Source: Bordetella parapertussis
GTDB taxonomy: Bacteria > Pseudomonadota > Gammaproteobacteria > Burkholderiales > Burkholderiaceae_B
Direction: 5' to 3'
Length of the DNA stretch: 25,824 nucleotides
NCBI GenBank assembly: GCA_945903445.1
Contig: CAMDNZ010000046.1
Coordinates: forward strand, 1-25,824
How positions within the stretch are numbered: the first letter of the stretch is position 1; every line of letters starts with the position of its first letter. Shown here piece after piece: positions 8,267 through 15,352 of this stretch. A model generated the notes under the pieces. The model saw only the letters and a list, made by a program, of their open reading frames with translations, had not been told where the DNA came from and ran no database searches. A program made the translations under genes and the position numbers.

Positions 8267-8737
8267 TTAAAGCTGGGTCTTGAGTTGAGCCAGCAGATCG
8301 GCGTGGGCTTTTGCATCCACTTCGCGCTTCAGAATCTGCTCGGCGCCCTTCACGGCCAATGCAGCAACGTCTTCACGCAGGCTGGCAATCGCACGTTGGG
8401 CTTCTTGCTCGGCTTCTTGACGAGCGGTGGCCACGATGCGGGCACGCTCGGCCTCGGCTTCGCGGCGCGCATCGTCCACCAACGCAGCAGCCTGTTTCTC
8501 GGCTTCCACGATACGAGCATGCGTTTCCGACTTGGCAGATGCCTCGATCAGGCTGACGCGCGCCTGAGCCTGCGCCAGATCGGCACGGCCCTTCTCAGCC
8601 GCGGCCAGGCCGTCGGCGATTTTCTGGCGGCGCTCGTCGATCGCCTTCGTCAGGGGCGGCCACACGAATTTCATCGTGAACCAGCCCAGAACGAAGAACA
8701 CGAGCATCTGGAAAAAGATCGTCGCGTTCAAATTCAC
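8267..8737 (-). CDS. atpF: ATP synthase Fo subunit b (peripheral stalk)
   Basis: Subunit b dimerises to form the peripheral stalk. The 156-residue product has one N-terminal membrane segment (about residues 5-25, FFQMLVFFVLGWFTMKFVWPP) and a long, charged, Ala/Glu/Arg-rich coiled coil to the end, as expected for AtpF. Length matches E. coli b (156). It is separated from atpE by a rather long 164-base spacer and followed by atpH after 12 bases. Confidence 0.96.
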   Translation of the reverse strand: MNLNATIFFQMLVFFVLGWFTMKFVWPPLTKAIDERRQKIADGLAAAEKGRADLAQAQARVSLIEASAKSETHARIVEAEKQAAALVDDARREAEAERARIVATARQEAEQEAQRAIASLREDVAALAVKGAEQILKREVDAKAHADLLAQLKTQL

Positions 8738-8901
8738 GGTCGTTTCCCTATAAGACCATTCAGCTCAGGCGACATGGAGTCCACCGAGCCTTGCAAACTG
8801 AAAGCCGGCACTGCACTGACACTAAATACGCCATGGCAGCCCGGCCCAACTTGCCCGCAGCCGGCGACACGCGCAGGCCGGCGGGCACAACCCCTGCACA
8901 A
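8738..8901 (-). other. 164-bp spacer between atpE and atpF
   Basis: This is the longest gap inside the atp operon. The minus-strand sequence just after the atpE stop is GC-rich with CCGCCGGCCTGCG/CGCCGGCTGCGGG segments able to pair with one another (around 8856-8885). No U-tract follows, so it is not an obvious terminator. A short open frame within it has no family pattern. It may be a site of mRNA processing or a partial attenuator lowering expression after atpE; this is inference. Confidence 0.35.
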
Positions 8902-9141
8902 TCAGACGAACGGATTGGCGAAAGCGAACAACATTGCAATACCAACGCCGATCAGGAAGGCTGCGTCGATCAGACCGGCCAACAGGAACATCTTGGTTTG
9001 CAGCGCGTTCATCAGCTCGGGTTGACGCGCCGAGGCTTCCAGGTACTTACCACCCATGATGGCGATACCGATGCAAGCGCCGATGGCACCCAGACCAATG
9101 ATGAAAGCGCAAGCGAGAGCAACGAAAGCGAGGTCGGTCAT
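8902..9141 (-). CDS. atpE: ATP synthase Fo subunit c (rotor ring)
   Basis: Subunit c forms the proton-driven rotor ring. The 79-residue hairpin has two membrane helices (about 5-28 and 51-75), with the Gly-rich first helix GLGAIGACIGIAIMGG, the polar loop ARQPE (38-42) that contacts F1, and the proton-carrying acidic residue D59 in LAGLIDAAFLIGVG. A proton-type ring is likely, because the Na+-binding signature (Gln and Glu pair) is absent. Start is ATG with AAGGAG five bases upstream, behind a U-rich leader. It follows atpB after a 116-base gap. Confidence 0.97.
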   Translation of the reverse strand: MTDLAFVALACAFIIGLGAIGACIGIAIMGGKYLEASARQPELMNALQTKMFLLAGLIDAAFLIGVGIAMLFAFANPFV

Positions 9142-9257
9142 GAAAACTCCTTGGTTAAAAGCAAAATAGCCGAATTACAAAAACAGGAACGTCGAGAAAA
9201 ACGTGTGCAAGAAATCTTGCATTGCCTAACGAAGCCGCCACGCTTCGCTAGAAATCA
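9142..9257 (-). promoter_or_regulatory. atpB-atpE leader with U-rich translation enhancer-like sequence and two small hairpins
   Basis: On the minus strand the atpE start is preceded by AAGGAG and a U/A-rich stretch (about 9147-9170). The E. coli atpE leader is known to have a similar U-rich translation enhancer, which raises subunit c synthesis. Further upstream are an inverted repeat TGCAAGA-AA-TCTTGCA (9206-9221) and a CGAAGC/GCTTCG pair (9230-9247). Structure is seen; the enhancer role is inferred by analogy. Confidence 0.45.
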
Positions 9258-10139
9258 TTAGTGCCCTTCATGAGCCTGACCGATATACACCAGTGTCAGC
9301 ATCATGAAGATGAAGGCTTGCAATAGCACGATCATGATGTGGAAGATGGCCCAGAGCGAACCGGCCAGGACGTGTCCTATGCCGAATCCGAAACTAGCGC
9401 CATTGAATCCAGTCCAGGCACCGCCCAGCAGAGCGATCAACATGAACACGAGCTCGCCGGCAAACATATTGCCGAACAACCGCATACCCAGGGACACGGA
9501 CTTGGCGCCGTATTCGACCAGATTCAACGCGAAGTTGGCGGGGGCGAGGATGATCGCCGCGAAGCCGTGCGCGTGGAAGGGGGCGGTGAAGAGTTCTTTG
9601 ACGAAGCCACCGGGGCTCTTGATCTTGATGCCGTAATAGAACATCAACAACAGCACGCCCAGAGACATGCCCATCGGCACGTTCAAATCGGCGGTCGGCA
9701 GAATGCGGTGGTAATAGAAGGGATCGCCCACCACGGCACCCAGGCCGGTGGTCTTGAAAATCCAGGGCAGCAGATCGACCGGCACCAAGTCGAGCGCATT
9801 CATGAGGATGATCCACAGGAATACGGTCAGGGCCAGCGGTGCCACGAACTTGCGGCTGGTGGCGTTGGTGACGATGCTTTTGGCTTGCTCGTCGACCATG
9901 TCGACGATCATTTCGACGAAGCCCTGGAAACGGCCCGGCACGCCTGCGGTGGCACGACGTGCGGCCAGGAACAACACGCCGACGACGATCAGACCCATCA
10001 GAATCGACCAGAACAGCGAGTCGTAATTGATGACGTTGAACTGGGCGATGACAGACTGCTTCTCACCCGTATTGTTGAGGTGCACCAAGTGGTGCTGAAT
10101 ATAGTAGGACTGGGGCGATATGTCGCTGGCGGCAGCCAT
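9258..10139 (-). CDS. atpB: ATP synthase Fo subunit a
   Basis: Subunit a provides the proton half-channels beside the c-ring. The 293-residue membrane protein has five to six hydrophobic segments. It carries the conserved helix KSVSLGMRLFGNMFAGEL with the essential Arg (R220, matching E. coli R210) and the FLWIILMNALDLVPVDLLP region (about 107-125). The N-terminal extension SPQSYYIQHHLVHLN is typical of betaproteobacterial AtpB. It follows atpI with a 64-base gap. Confidence 0.97.
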   Translation of the reverse strand: MAAASDISPQSYYIQHHLVHLNNTGEKQSVIAQFNVINYDSLFWSILMGLIVVGVLFLAARRATAGVPGRFQGFVEMIVDMVDEQAKSIVTNATSRKFVAPLALTVFLWIILMNALDLVPVDLLPWIFKTTGLGAVVGDPFYYHRILPTADLNVPMGMSLGVLLLMFYYGIKIKSPGGFVKELFTAPFHAHGFAAIILAPANFALNLVEYGAKSVSLGMRLFGNMFAGELVFMLIALLGGAWTGFNGASFGFGIGHVLAGSLWAIFHIMIVLLQAFIFMMLTLVYIGQAHEGH

Positions 10140-10203
10140 GAAAATTCCTATTTGCTGTAGACCTGCGCCTCACGGCGCCAACTCGTCCGATAATTCGGTG
10201 CGG

Positions 10204-10656
10204 CTATGACAACTTGCGAAACATCAAAAGCAGGAGATACCCCTTGAGCGTGAGGATCAACCCCCACAACACTGCGGGCCACACCAGCCATTGCTGCGCA
10301 TAACGCGACAACATCCACAATAGGAATACCGTCAGCGCCAGCTTGAACATTTCGCCTAGAAAGAATGTGATCGGACTGGCCATACGACCTGCCAGCAGAC
10401 CGAACATCAAGCGCACGGCAAACAATGTATTGGGTAGAAAATAAGACCCCGCCCCCGCCAATGCCGACCACGCTGCTGCGGTCCCGCCCACGACCCACGC
10501 TACTACCACCGCCGCTATCGCCATCGCGCCCTGCGCGAGAACCGCTCTGGCTAAACCGCCGATGGCTTGCGCATTGACTCGCGCATGCTCTTGGGCAGTC
10601 AACTTGACCGGTTCTGTGCTTGGACTCAACTTATCGGCTCCCAGGGTGCGCAACAT
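10204..10656 (-). CDS. atpI: ATP synthase assembly protein I
   Basis: AtpI is a small membrane protein encoded first in atp operons; it helps c-ring assembly and, in some species, Mg2+ supply. From the chosen ATG the product is 150 residues with about four hydrophobic segments (roughly 35-55, 62-82, 93-115 and 120-145 counted from the ATG) and ends LLLLMFRKLS. An in-frame GTG three codons earlier (10665) has its AGG only one base away, whereas the ATG lies 10 bases after that AGG, so the ATG is preferred. Sequence is poorly conserved in this family, so the call rests on topology and position directly upstream of atpB. Confidence 0.88.
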   Translation of the reverse strand: MLRTLGADKLSPSTEPVKLTAQEHARVNAQAIGGLARAVLAQGAMAIAAVVVAWVVGGTAAAWSALAGAGSYFLPNTLFAVRLMFGLLAGRMASPITFFLGEMFKLALTVFLLWMLSRYAQQWLVWPAVLWGLILTLKGYLLLLMFRKLS

Positions 10657-10831
10657 GCTCGCCACACCTGAAAGCGCGTTGCGATCGACATCTCGATGCC
10701 GAACACGCTGTCACTACCGCGTGATAACTATTGCGTTGTATTTCGCTGATCGTGTCGCCCGGGCATTTGCCCAGACAGCCCGGTTCTTCCCGGACGCTTA
10801 TTGCTTCCCACCCATGCTTTCTAAACACTGC

Positions 10832-10899
10832 GTTCTAAAGCTACTCTGTGTAACGCGTCAAACTCTTGAAGTATAGCGTGAAACTTTTTTGCCCCGCAA
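10832..10899 (-). promoter_or_regulatory. candidate atp operon promoter(s)
   Basis: On the minus strand, TTGCGG (10899-10894) is followed after 18 bases by TATACT (10875-10870), a good -10 match. A second pair, TTGACG (10861-10856), 18 bases, TAGAAC (10837-10832), lies just downstream. Either would give a leader of roughly 170-210 bases before atpI. The rest of the interval 10657-10995 shows no gene. Confidence 0.45.
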
Positions 10900-10991
10900 A
10901 TGCCAAACGCCGCGGAAAATTGAAACGCCACATCTGCCATCATTCGGCCGCGTTTTCAGAATTCAGCGCATTGTAATGCTAATTCGATGAC

Positions 10992-11021
10992 GAAAAATAA
11001 AGACGACCCGAAGGCCGCCTT
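10992..11021 (-). terminator. intrinsic terminator of the DUF1254 gene
   Basis: Arms are at 11000-11008 and 11013-11021 with a TTCG loop read on the minus strand. The nine-base stem includes two G-U pairs on the minus strand, which become A-C mismatches on the plus strand, so the hairpin is strand-specific. It is followed by a UAUUUUU tract. It lies about 50 bases after the stop of the DUF1254 gene. Confidence 0.8.
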
Positions 11022-11068
11022 TTTTTTAACGAAGACAGACGGTACCCAAGCACCGTCTCGATCGGCTA

Positions 11069-12583
11069 TCAGTCTTTACGCACGGGCGGGGGCGCCCAGC
11101 CGCCATCCAGAGCGATGTCTTGCGGCGAGTACAAACGCATCTTCAACAAAAACGGACCTTCCTGTGGGATGGGCAGCCAGTTGGCACGGCGGCTCTCGCG
11201 CGGCGCCTTGCGCTGAACGTAGATGTCCAAGGAACCGTCCGAGTTGTAGTGCAGGGCGTCGGTGCTGCGAATGGTGTAGCGATCGGCCTCGTTCGGCACG
11301 AAATTAAACGTTTGATCGTAGGCACTCAATGACCAGAAGGCATTCACTGGCGGCAGTTGGCCTTTGTCGAAACGAATCACGTAGTTGTTGTTGGCATCCA
11401 ACTTTTCGCCGCGATCGTCGGCAAATGCCACCGGATACAACACGTCGGCGGGCGGGTTGGCACCCAGACCGGCGTAGGCGACTGCCGCGCGACGGAGATA
11501 GTCGGTGCCATAGCTGCCTATGCCGTGGGTGGCCAAATACCAATTGTTAGCCGGCACGCCCAGATGGCTGACCGCATTGCGAATCCGGGCGCCGGCCTCC
11601 GGTGCCTCATCGGCCAGTGCCTGCTGAACCGTCGGGTTCAAGCGAGCGAACTGGAACGCGCCCGGCGCAGCACCGATGCCGATCCGACGCATACGGTCGA
11701 GGATGGCATGGTCGTTGGCGTGCGGCGGATTCGAGGCGATGGCCTGAGCGAACCAGCCCCAGAACGTCTGGGCGTCCATGCTACCCACGATCTCGCTCGG
11801 CGCGGCAGTAGCCTCCCACTTCGTGGCGGGTTGCGTCGGCGTCGGCCAACCGGGTTTGGCCGATTGCGAGTACGGGACGGCGGACCAGCCCGATTGGAAT
11901 TGATTGACGGCAGCCAGATCTTCGGACCCTCGCACTTCCACGCGGCCCAGCACCCAACCTTGATTAGTGGGACTGCGCAACACGTCTACACCGGCGGGGA
12001 CCGTGCCCTGCCAATGCGGACCGACGATGGCGAAGGTTTGCGCACCGGAACCGTTCACACGGGTGCCGCGACTGGCGAAAGTGTCGGACCACATATCCAG
12101 CAAGGACAGCGACACATAGCGGTCGCCCGCATCGGGCAGGCGTACGATCAGCGGCTCACGCGAGACATCGAACCACAGGTTGGAGTACAGCATGTCCGTG
12201 GTGGGCCAGGGCGTATCCTTGGCGCGCGGATCGGGCAGGCTGGTTCGATGACCGAATTGATTGACAGGGGCCTTGCCTTCGATCGCACTGGCGACATTAG
12301 TCGAGGACTGACGAGTGATCTCCATCAGCACCAACGGATAGGCGTAGATATACGCATCGCGGGCGATCGATGCCAACTCGTCAGCGCTCACTGTGGGCGC
12401 AGTGGCACTTGTCTGCACCGGCGTCTCCGATACCAGACGCAAAGTCGACTGAGGGGCCGTACCGGAGGCGGGCTGCTGTGCCTTGGCGGGCTGACTACGC
12501 ACCTGGGCGTTGGCGGGCGAGAAACAAACTGTCAGGGCGGCGGCCAGTGCGGCCGCCTTGTATGCTTGCTGCATATTGCGCAT
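11069..12583 (-). CDS. secreted DUF1254/DUF1214 domain protein
   Basis: The 504-residue protein starts with a signal peptide (MRNMQQAYKAAALAAALTVCFSPANA, likely cut after ANA) and a Pro/Ser/Thr/Gln-rich linker to about residue 60. The DUF1254 domain follows (ASIARDAYIYAYPLVLMEITR, NQFGHRTSLPDPRAKDTPWPTTDMLYSNLWFDVSREPLIVRLPD, YVSLSLLDMWSDTF). The DUF1214 domain is at the C-terminus (YVIRFDKGQLPPVNAFWSLSAYD, YTIRSTDALHYNSDGSLDIYVQ, NWLPIPQEGPFLLKMRLYSP). Such two-domain proteins are widespread and exported; their biochemical role is not established, so none is given. AGGA lies 8 bases before the ATG. It has its own terminator and no obvious operon partner; enoyl-CoA hydratase lies upstream on the same strand, 180 bases away. 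Confidence 0.92.
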   Translation of the reverse strand: MRNMQQAYKAAALAAALTVCFSPANAQVRSQPAKAQQPASGTAPQSTLRLVSETPVQTSATAPTVSADELASIARDAYIYAYPLVLMEITRQSSTNVASAIEGKAPVNQFGHRTSLPDPRAKDTPWPTTDMLYSNLWFDVSREPLIVRLPDAGDRYVSLSLLDMWSDTFASRGTRVNGSGAQTFAIVGPHWQGTVPAGVDVLRSPTNQGWVLGRVEVRGSEDLAAVNQFQSGWSAVPYSQSAKPGWPTPTQPATKWEATAAPSEIVGSMDAQTFWGWFAQAIASNPPHANDHAILDRMRRIGIGAAPGAFQFARLNPTVQQALADEAPEAGARIRNAVSHLGVPANNWYLATHGIGSYGTDYLRRAAVAYAGLGANPPADVLYPVAFADDRGEKLDANNNYVIRFDKGQLPPVNAFWSLSAYDQTFNFVPNEADRYTIRSTDALHYNSDGSLDIYVQRKAPRESRRANWLPIPQEGPFLLKMRLYSPQDIALDGGWAPPPVRKD

Positions 12584-12693
12584 CGTCTCATTCCTAAATT
12601 ATCGATTGCCGGCGGCATCCCTCTCCCTACCTGCGACCCCGCCAGGGAATTACAGAATAGGCGCAAGAATCGAAACATGGTATGAGCCTGACG

Positions 12694-12752
12694 TATCAAG
12701 GCGAAACGTTTACGCAGCAAATGCTGCCAATGGCCGAAAAGTCGCCTTGATA
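12694..12752. repeat. 11-bp perfect inverted repeat with a nested 6-bp hairpin
   Basis: TATCAAGGCGA (12694-12704) is the exact reverse complement of TCGCCTTGATA (12742-12752). Inside the 37-base loop a second pair, GCAGCA (12714-12719) and TGCTGC (12722-12727), forms another hairpin. It sits 11 bases after the enoyl-CoA hydratase stop, upstream of the DUF1254 gene. No U-tract follows on either strand. It could be a factor-dependent termination or mRNA-stability structure, or a protein site. Confidence 0.7.
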
Positions 12753-12763
12753 TGTTACTGGCG

Positions 12764-13540
12764 TTAGCGATGCTTGAACGCCGGCTCGCGCTTTTCGGCA
12801 AATGCGCGCATCCCTTCCTTCTGATCCTCCGTTGCGAACAAGGCGTGAAATACTCGCCGCTCGAAGCGCAAACCCTCTTCTAAACTGCCCTCGAACGCGC
12901 GATTGACCGACTCCTTCGCCAGCAATACCGAAGGCAAGGACATCGATGCAATGCCTAGCGCAATCGCCTCGGCCTCGGCTAGCAATTGGTCTGCCGCGAC
13001 GACGCGCGACACCAGACCCGCGCGCTCGGCCTCGTCGGCGCGCAGGGTACGGGCAGTCAATACCATGTCCATTGCTTTCGCTTTACCCACCGCACGCGGC
13101 AAACGCTGCGTACCGCCCGCCCCAGGAATCACGCCCAACTTGATTTCCGGCTGACCGAAACGCGCCGTATCGGCGGCCACGACGATGTCGCACATCATGG
13201 CCAGCTCGCACCCACCGCCCAGCGCATAGCCCGAAACGGCCGCAATGACCGGTTTACGCACGCGTTTGATGGTTTCCCAGTTACGCGTGATGAAATCGCT
13301 GCCGTGAACCTCGGCGTAGGTCCAATCTTTCATTGCGGTGATGTCGGCCCCCGCTGCGAACGCTTTATCGCTACCGGTCAGGACGATGGCGCCGATGTCG
13401 TCATTGCCGTCGAACGCCAATAGGGCTTCGCCCAACTGATCCATCAACGCATCGTTCAATGCGTTCAACGCTTTAGGGCGGTCCAGCGTGATCCATCCCA
13501 CTCTGCCGCGAATGTCGGTTTTGATGAGTGCGTCGGTCAT
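12764..13540 (-). CDS. enoyl-CoA hydratase/isomerase family protein (crotonase)
   Basis: Crotonases hydrate trans-2-enoyl-CoA to 3-hydroxyacyl-CoA in fatty-acid or aromatic-acid breakdown. The 258-residue product shows the oxyanion-hole motifs AGADI (63-67) and SGYALGGGCELAMMCDI (about 103-119), with both catalytic Glu residues of hydratases, E112 and E132 (FGQPEIKLGVIPGAGGTQRLPR). This suggests a true hydratase, similar to PaaF/short-chain EchA; the in vivo substrate cannot be read from sequence. The start is the ATG at 13540-13538 with AGGAG upstream. The frame stays open further upstream, but that part is antisense to the M61 gene and shows no protein pattern. It is divergent from the M61 peptidase with only about 50 bases between starts. 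Confidence 0.95.
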   Translation of the reverse strand: MTDALIKTDIRGRVGWITLDRPKALNALNDALMDQLGEALLAFDGNDDIGAIVLTGSDKAFAAGADITAMKDWTYAEVHGSDFITRNWETIKRVRKPVIAAVSGYALGGGCELAMMCDIVVAADTARFGQPEIKLGVIPGAGGTQRLPRAVGKAKAMDMVLTARTLRADEAERAGLVSRVVAADQLLAEAEAIALGIASMSLPSVLLAKESVNRAFEGSLEEGLRFERRVFHALFATEDQKEGMRAFAEKREPAFKHR

Positions 13541-13591
13541 TGTCTTCTCCTCTTGTTGTGACGGTGGGTGCTCACCGTTAAGATTACCGCC
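13541..13591. promoter_or_regulatory. short divergent intergenic region with palindrome
   Basis: Only 51 bases separate the divergent starts of the enoyl-CoA hydratase and the M61 peptidase. The region contains ACGGTG-6-CACCGT (13561-13578), a small dyad that could be an operator shared by both genes. No clear -35/-10 pair was identified; promoters probably reach into the coding ends. Confidence 0.35.
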
Positions 13592-15352
13592 ATGAATACT
13601 ATCGCGCACCACTATCGCCTGGAACCCCATGATTTGGCCGGTCACCGATTGCGAGTCTCGCTTACCGTCGCCAGACCCGACCCGAACGGTCAGGACGTGT
13701 CTTTGCCCGCATGGATTCCCGGCAGCTATTTGATTCGCGATTTTTCTCGACATATCGAAACCCTGCGCGCCAAGCGAGGAACGCGACGCATTGCGCTGGT
13801 CAAACGCGACAACCATACTTGGCACATCCCTGCCGGGGTGGGTAGCGTCACGCTTGAATACGTGGTGTATTGCTGGGATCTGTCGGTGCGCGGTGCCCAT
13901 GTCGATCCCACTCATGCGTTCTTCAATGGCACGGGTGTCTTCCTGCGGGTTCATGGCCAGGAAAACCGCCCTCACCTGCTAGATCTGGTGACCCCGAAGG
14001 GCGCGCAGGATTGGAAGGTGTACACCAGCCTGCCCCCCGATCAAGGACGTGGCGCGGCGCGAGCGCATGGCTTCGGTCGCTACATCGCGCCGGATTACGA
14101 CGCGCTGATCGACCATCCCGTCGAAATGGGCCGCGCCCAGGCCATCTCGTTCGTCGCGCATGGCGCCACGCACGAACTGGTGTTCACGGGGGCTTCCGAG
14201 CGCATCGATCTGGCGCGCATTGCGGCTGACGTGAAACGCATCTGCGAAGCACAGATCGCCTTCTTCGAGCCGCGCAGCAAACGCGCACCATTCTTGGACA
14301 GCGCGCGCAAATATGTGTTCATGACACAGCTCACCCCCAATGGCTACGGCGGACTGGAGCATCGCGCCAGCACGGCCTTGGTCGCCACCCGACGCGATCT
14401 GCCCACGCGCGGCGAAGCCGGCATGTCGGAAGGCTATCGCACGTTTCTCGGCTTGGTCAGCCACGAGTATTTTCATACCTGGCACGTCAAACGCATCAAA
14501 CCTGCGGCCTTCGTTCCCTACGATCTGACCGAACCTAATCTGACCCGATTGCTGTGGGTGTTCGAAGGCTTTACCTCCTACTACGACGACCTGTTCCTGC
14601 TACGCTCGGGCCTGATTGCCGAAACCGACTATCTGGGCCTGCTGGGCAAGACGATCCTCGGAGTCGGACAAACGCCGGGCCGCCTCAAGCAGTCGGTGGG
14701 CGATAGCTCCTTCGACGCCTGGACCCGCTACTACAAGCAGGACGAGAATGCCGGCAACGCCATCGTCAGCTACTACACCAAAGGCTCGCTGGTCGCGCTG
14801 TGCCTGGATTTACTGATTCGGCAACGGTCTTCGAACACCCGCTCGCTCGATGACGTGATGCGATTGCTATGGACCCGCTATGGCCGCGACTTCTATCGCG
14901 GCAAGCCGCGAGGCGTCGAAGAAGACGCCATGGCGGAAATCGTCCAGACCGCCACGGGCATCGACCTGCGAAGTGAACTCAAGTCTTTCGTGGACAACAC
15001 TGCCGAACTGCCGATCGAGACACTGCTTGAACAAGCCGGCGTGAAGCTGCAGACGCAGGCCGCCCCGCTACCCGTCTCGCTCGGTGCCCGACTGCGCGCA
15101 ACCGATGGCGCAATGGCTGTCGCCACCGTCCGCGAGCAGGGTGCCGCCCATCGTGCTGGACTGGCAACTGGCGACCTCATCGTGGCCGTCGACGGCTGGA
15201 AAGTAGAGACGCAAGCAGGATTGGATGCCGTGCTGGCAGGCCGCTCGCCAGGCGCCGTTATAGCCGTGCATGCCTTTCGCTTGGACGCCTTGATGTCGTT
15301 CGAGGTGCGCCTGAGTGCGGCACCGCCGGCTGTCCTACGATTAAGTCGCTAA
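13592..15352 (+). CDS. M61 family zinc metallopeptidase with PDZ domain
   Basis: M61 (glycyl aminopeptidase-type) enzymes are gluzincin metallopeptidases. From the ATG at 13592 the product is 586 residues. It has the N-terminal beta-domain typical of the family (about 1-180), GGLEH (about 252-256), the zinc motif HEYFHTWHVKRIKP (H291, E292, H295), and the downstream zinc ligand in WVFEGFTSYYDDL (about E325). A C-terminal PDZ domain follows (about 488-575: GAAHRAGLATGDLIVAVDGWKV). No signal peptide is evident, so it is probably cytoplasmic. An in-frame GTG at 13568 is possible, but the extra eight residues look unlike the family. The ribosome-binding site is weak for both. The stop overlaps the stop of the convergent oxidoreductase gene. 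Confidence 0.95.
   Translation: MNTIAHHYRLEPHDLAGHRLRVSLTVARPDPNGQDVSLPAWIPGSYLIRDFSRHIETLRAKRGTRRIALVKRDNHTWHIPAGVGSVTLEYVVYCWDLSVRGAHVDPTHAFFNGTGVFLRVHGQENRPHLLDLVTPKGAQDWKVYTSLPPDQGRGAARAHGFGRYIAPDYDALIDHPVEMGRAQAISFVAHGATHELVFTGASERIDLARIAADVKRICEAQIAFFEPRSKRAPFLDSARKYVFMTQLTPNGYGGLEHRASTALVATRRDLPTRGEAGMSEGYRTFLGLVSHEYFHTWHVKRIKPAAFVPYDLTEPNLTRLLWVFEGFTSYYDDLFLLRSGLIAETDYLGLLGKTILGVGQTPGRLKQSVGDSSFDAWTRYYKQDENAGNAIVSYYTKGSLVALCLDLLIRQRSSNTRSLDDVMRLLWTRYGRDFYRGKPRGVEEDAMAEIVQTATGIDLRSELKSFVDNTAELPIETLLEQAGVKLQTQAAPLPVSLGARLRATDGAMAVATVREQGAAHRAGLATGDLIVAVDGWKVETQAGLDAVLAGRSPGAVIAVHAFRLDALMSFEVRLSAAPPAVLRLSR

Noticed and set aside
11357..12685. 442-residue plus-strand open frame opposite the DUF1254 gene
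   Set aside because: The minus-strand protein has a signal peptide and both family domains; this frame has none and is a shadow.
13541..13975. N-terminal extension of the enoyl-CoA hydratase frame
   Set aside because: The frame is open upstream, but the family begins at the ATG with a good ribosome-binding site, and the extension is antisense to the M61 gene.
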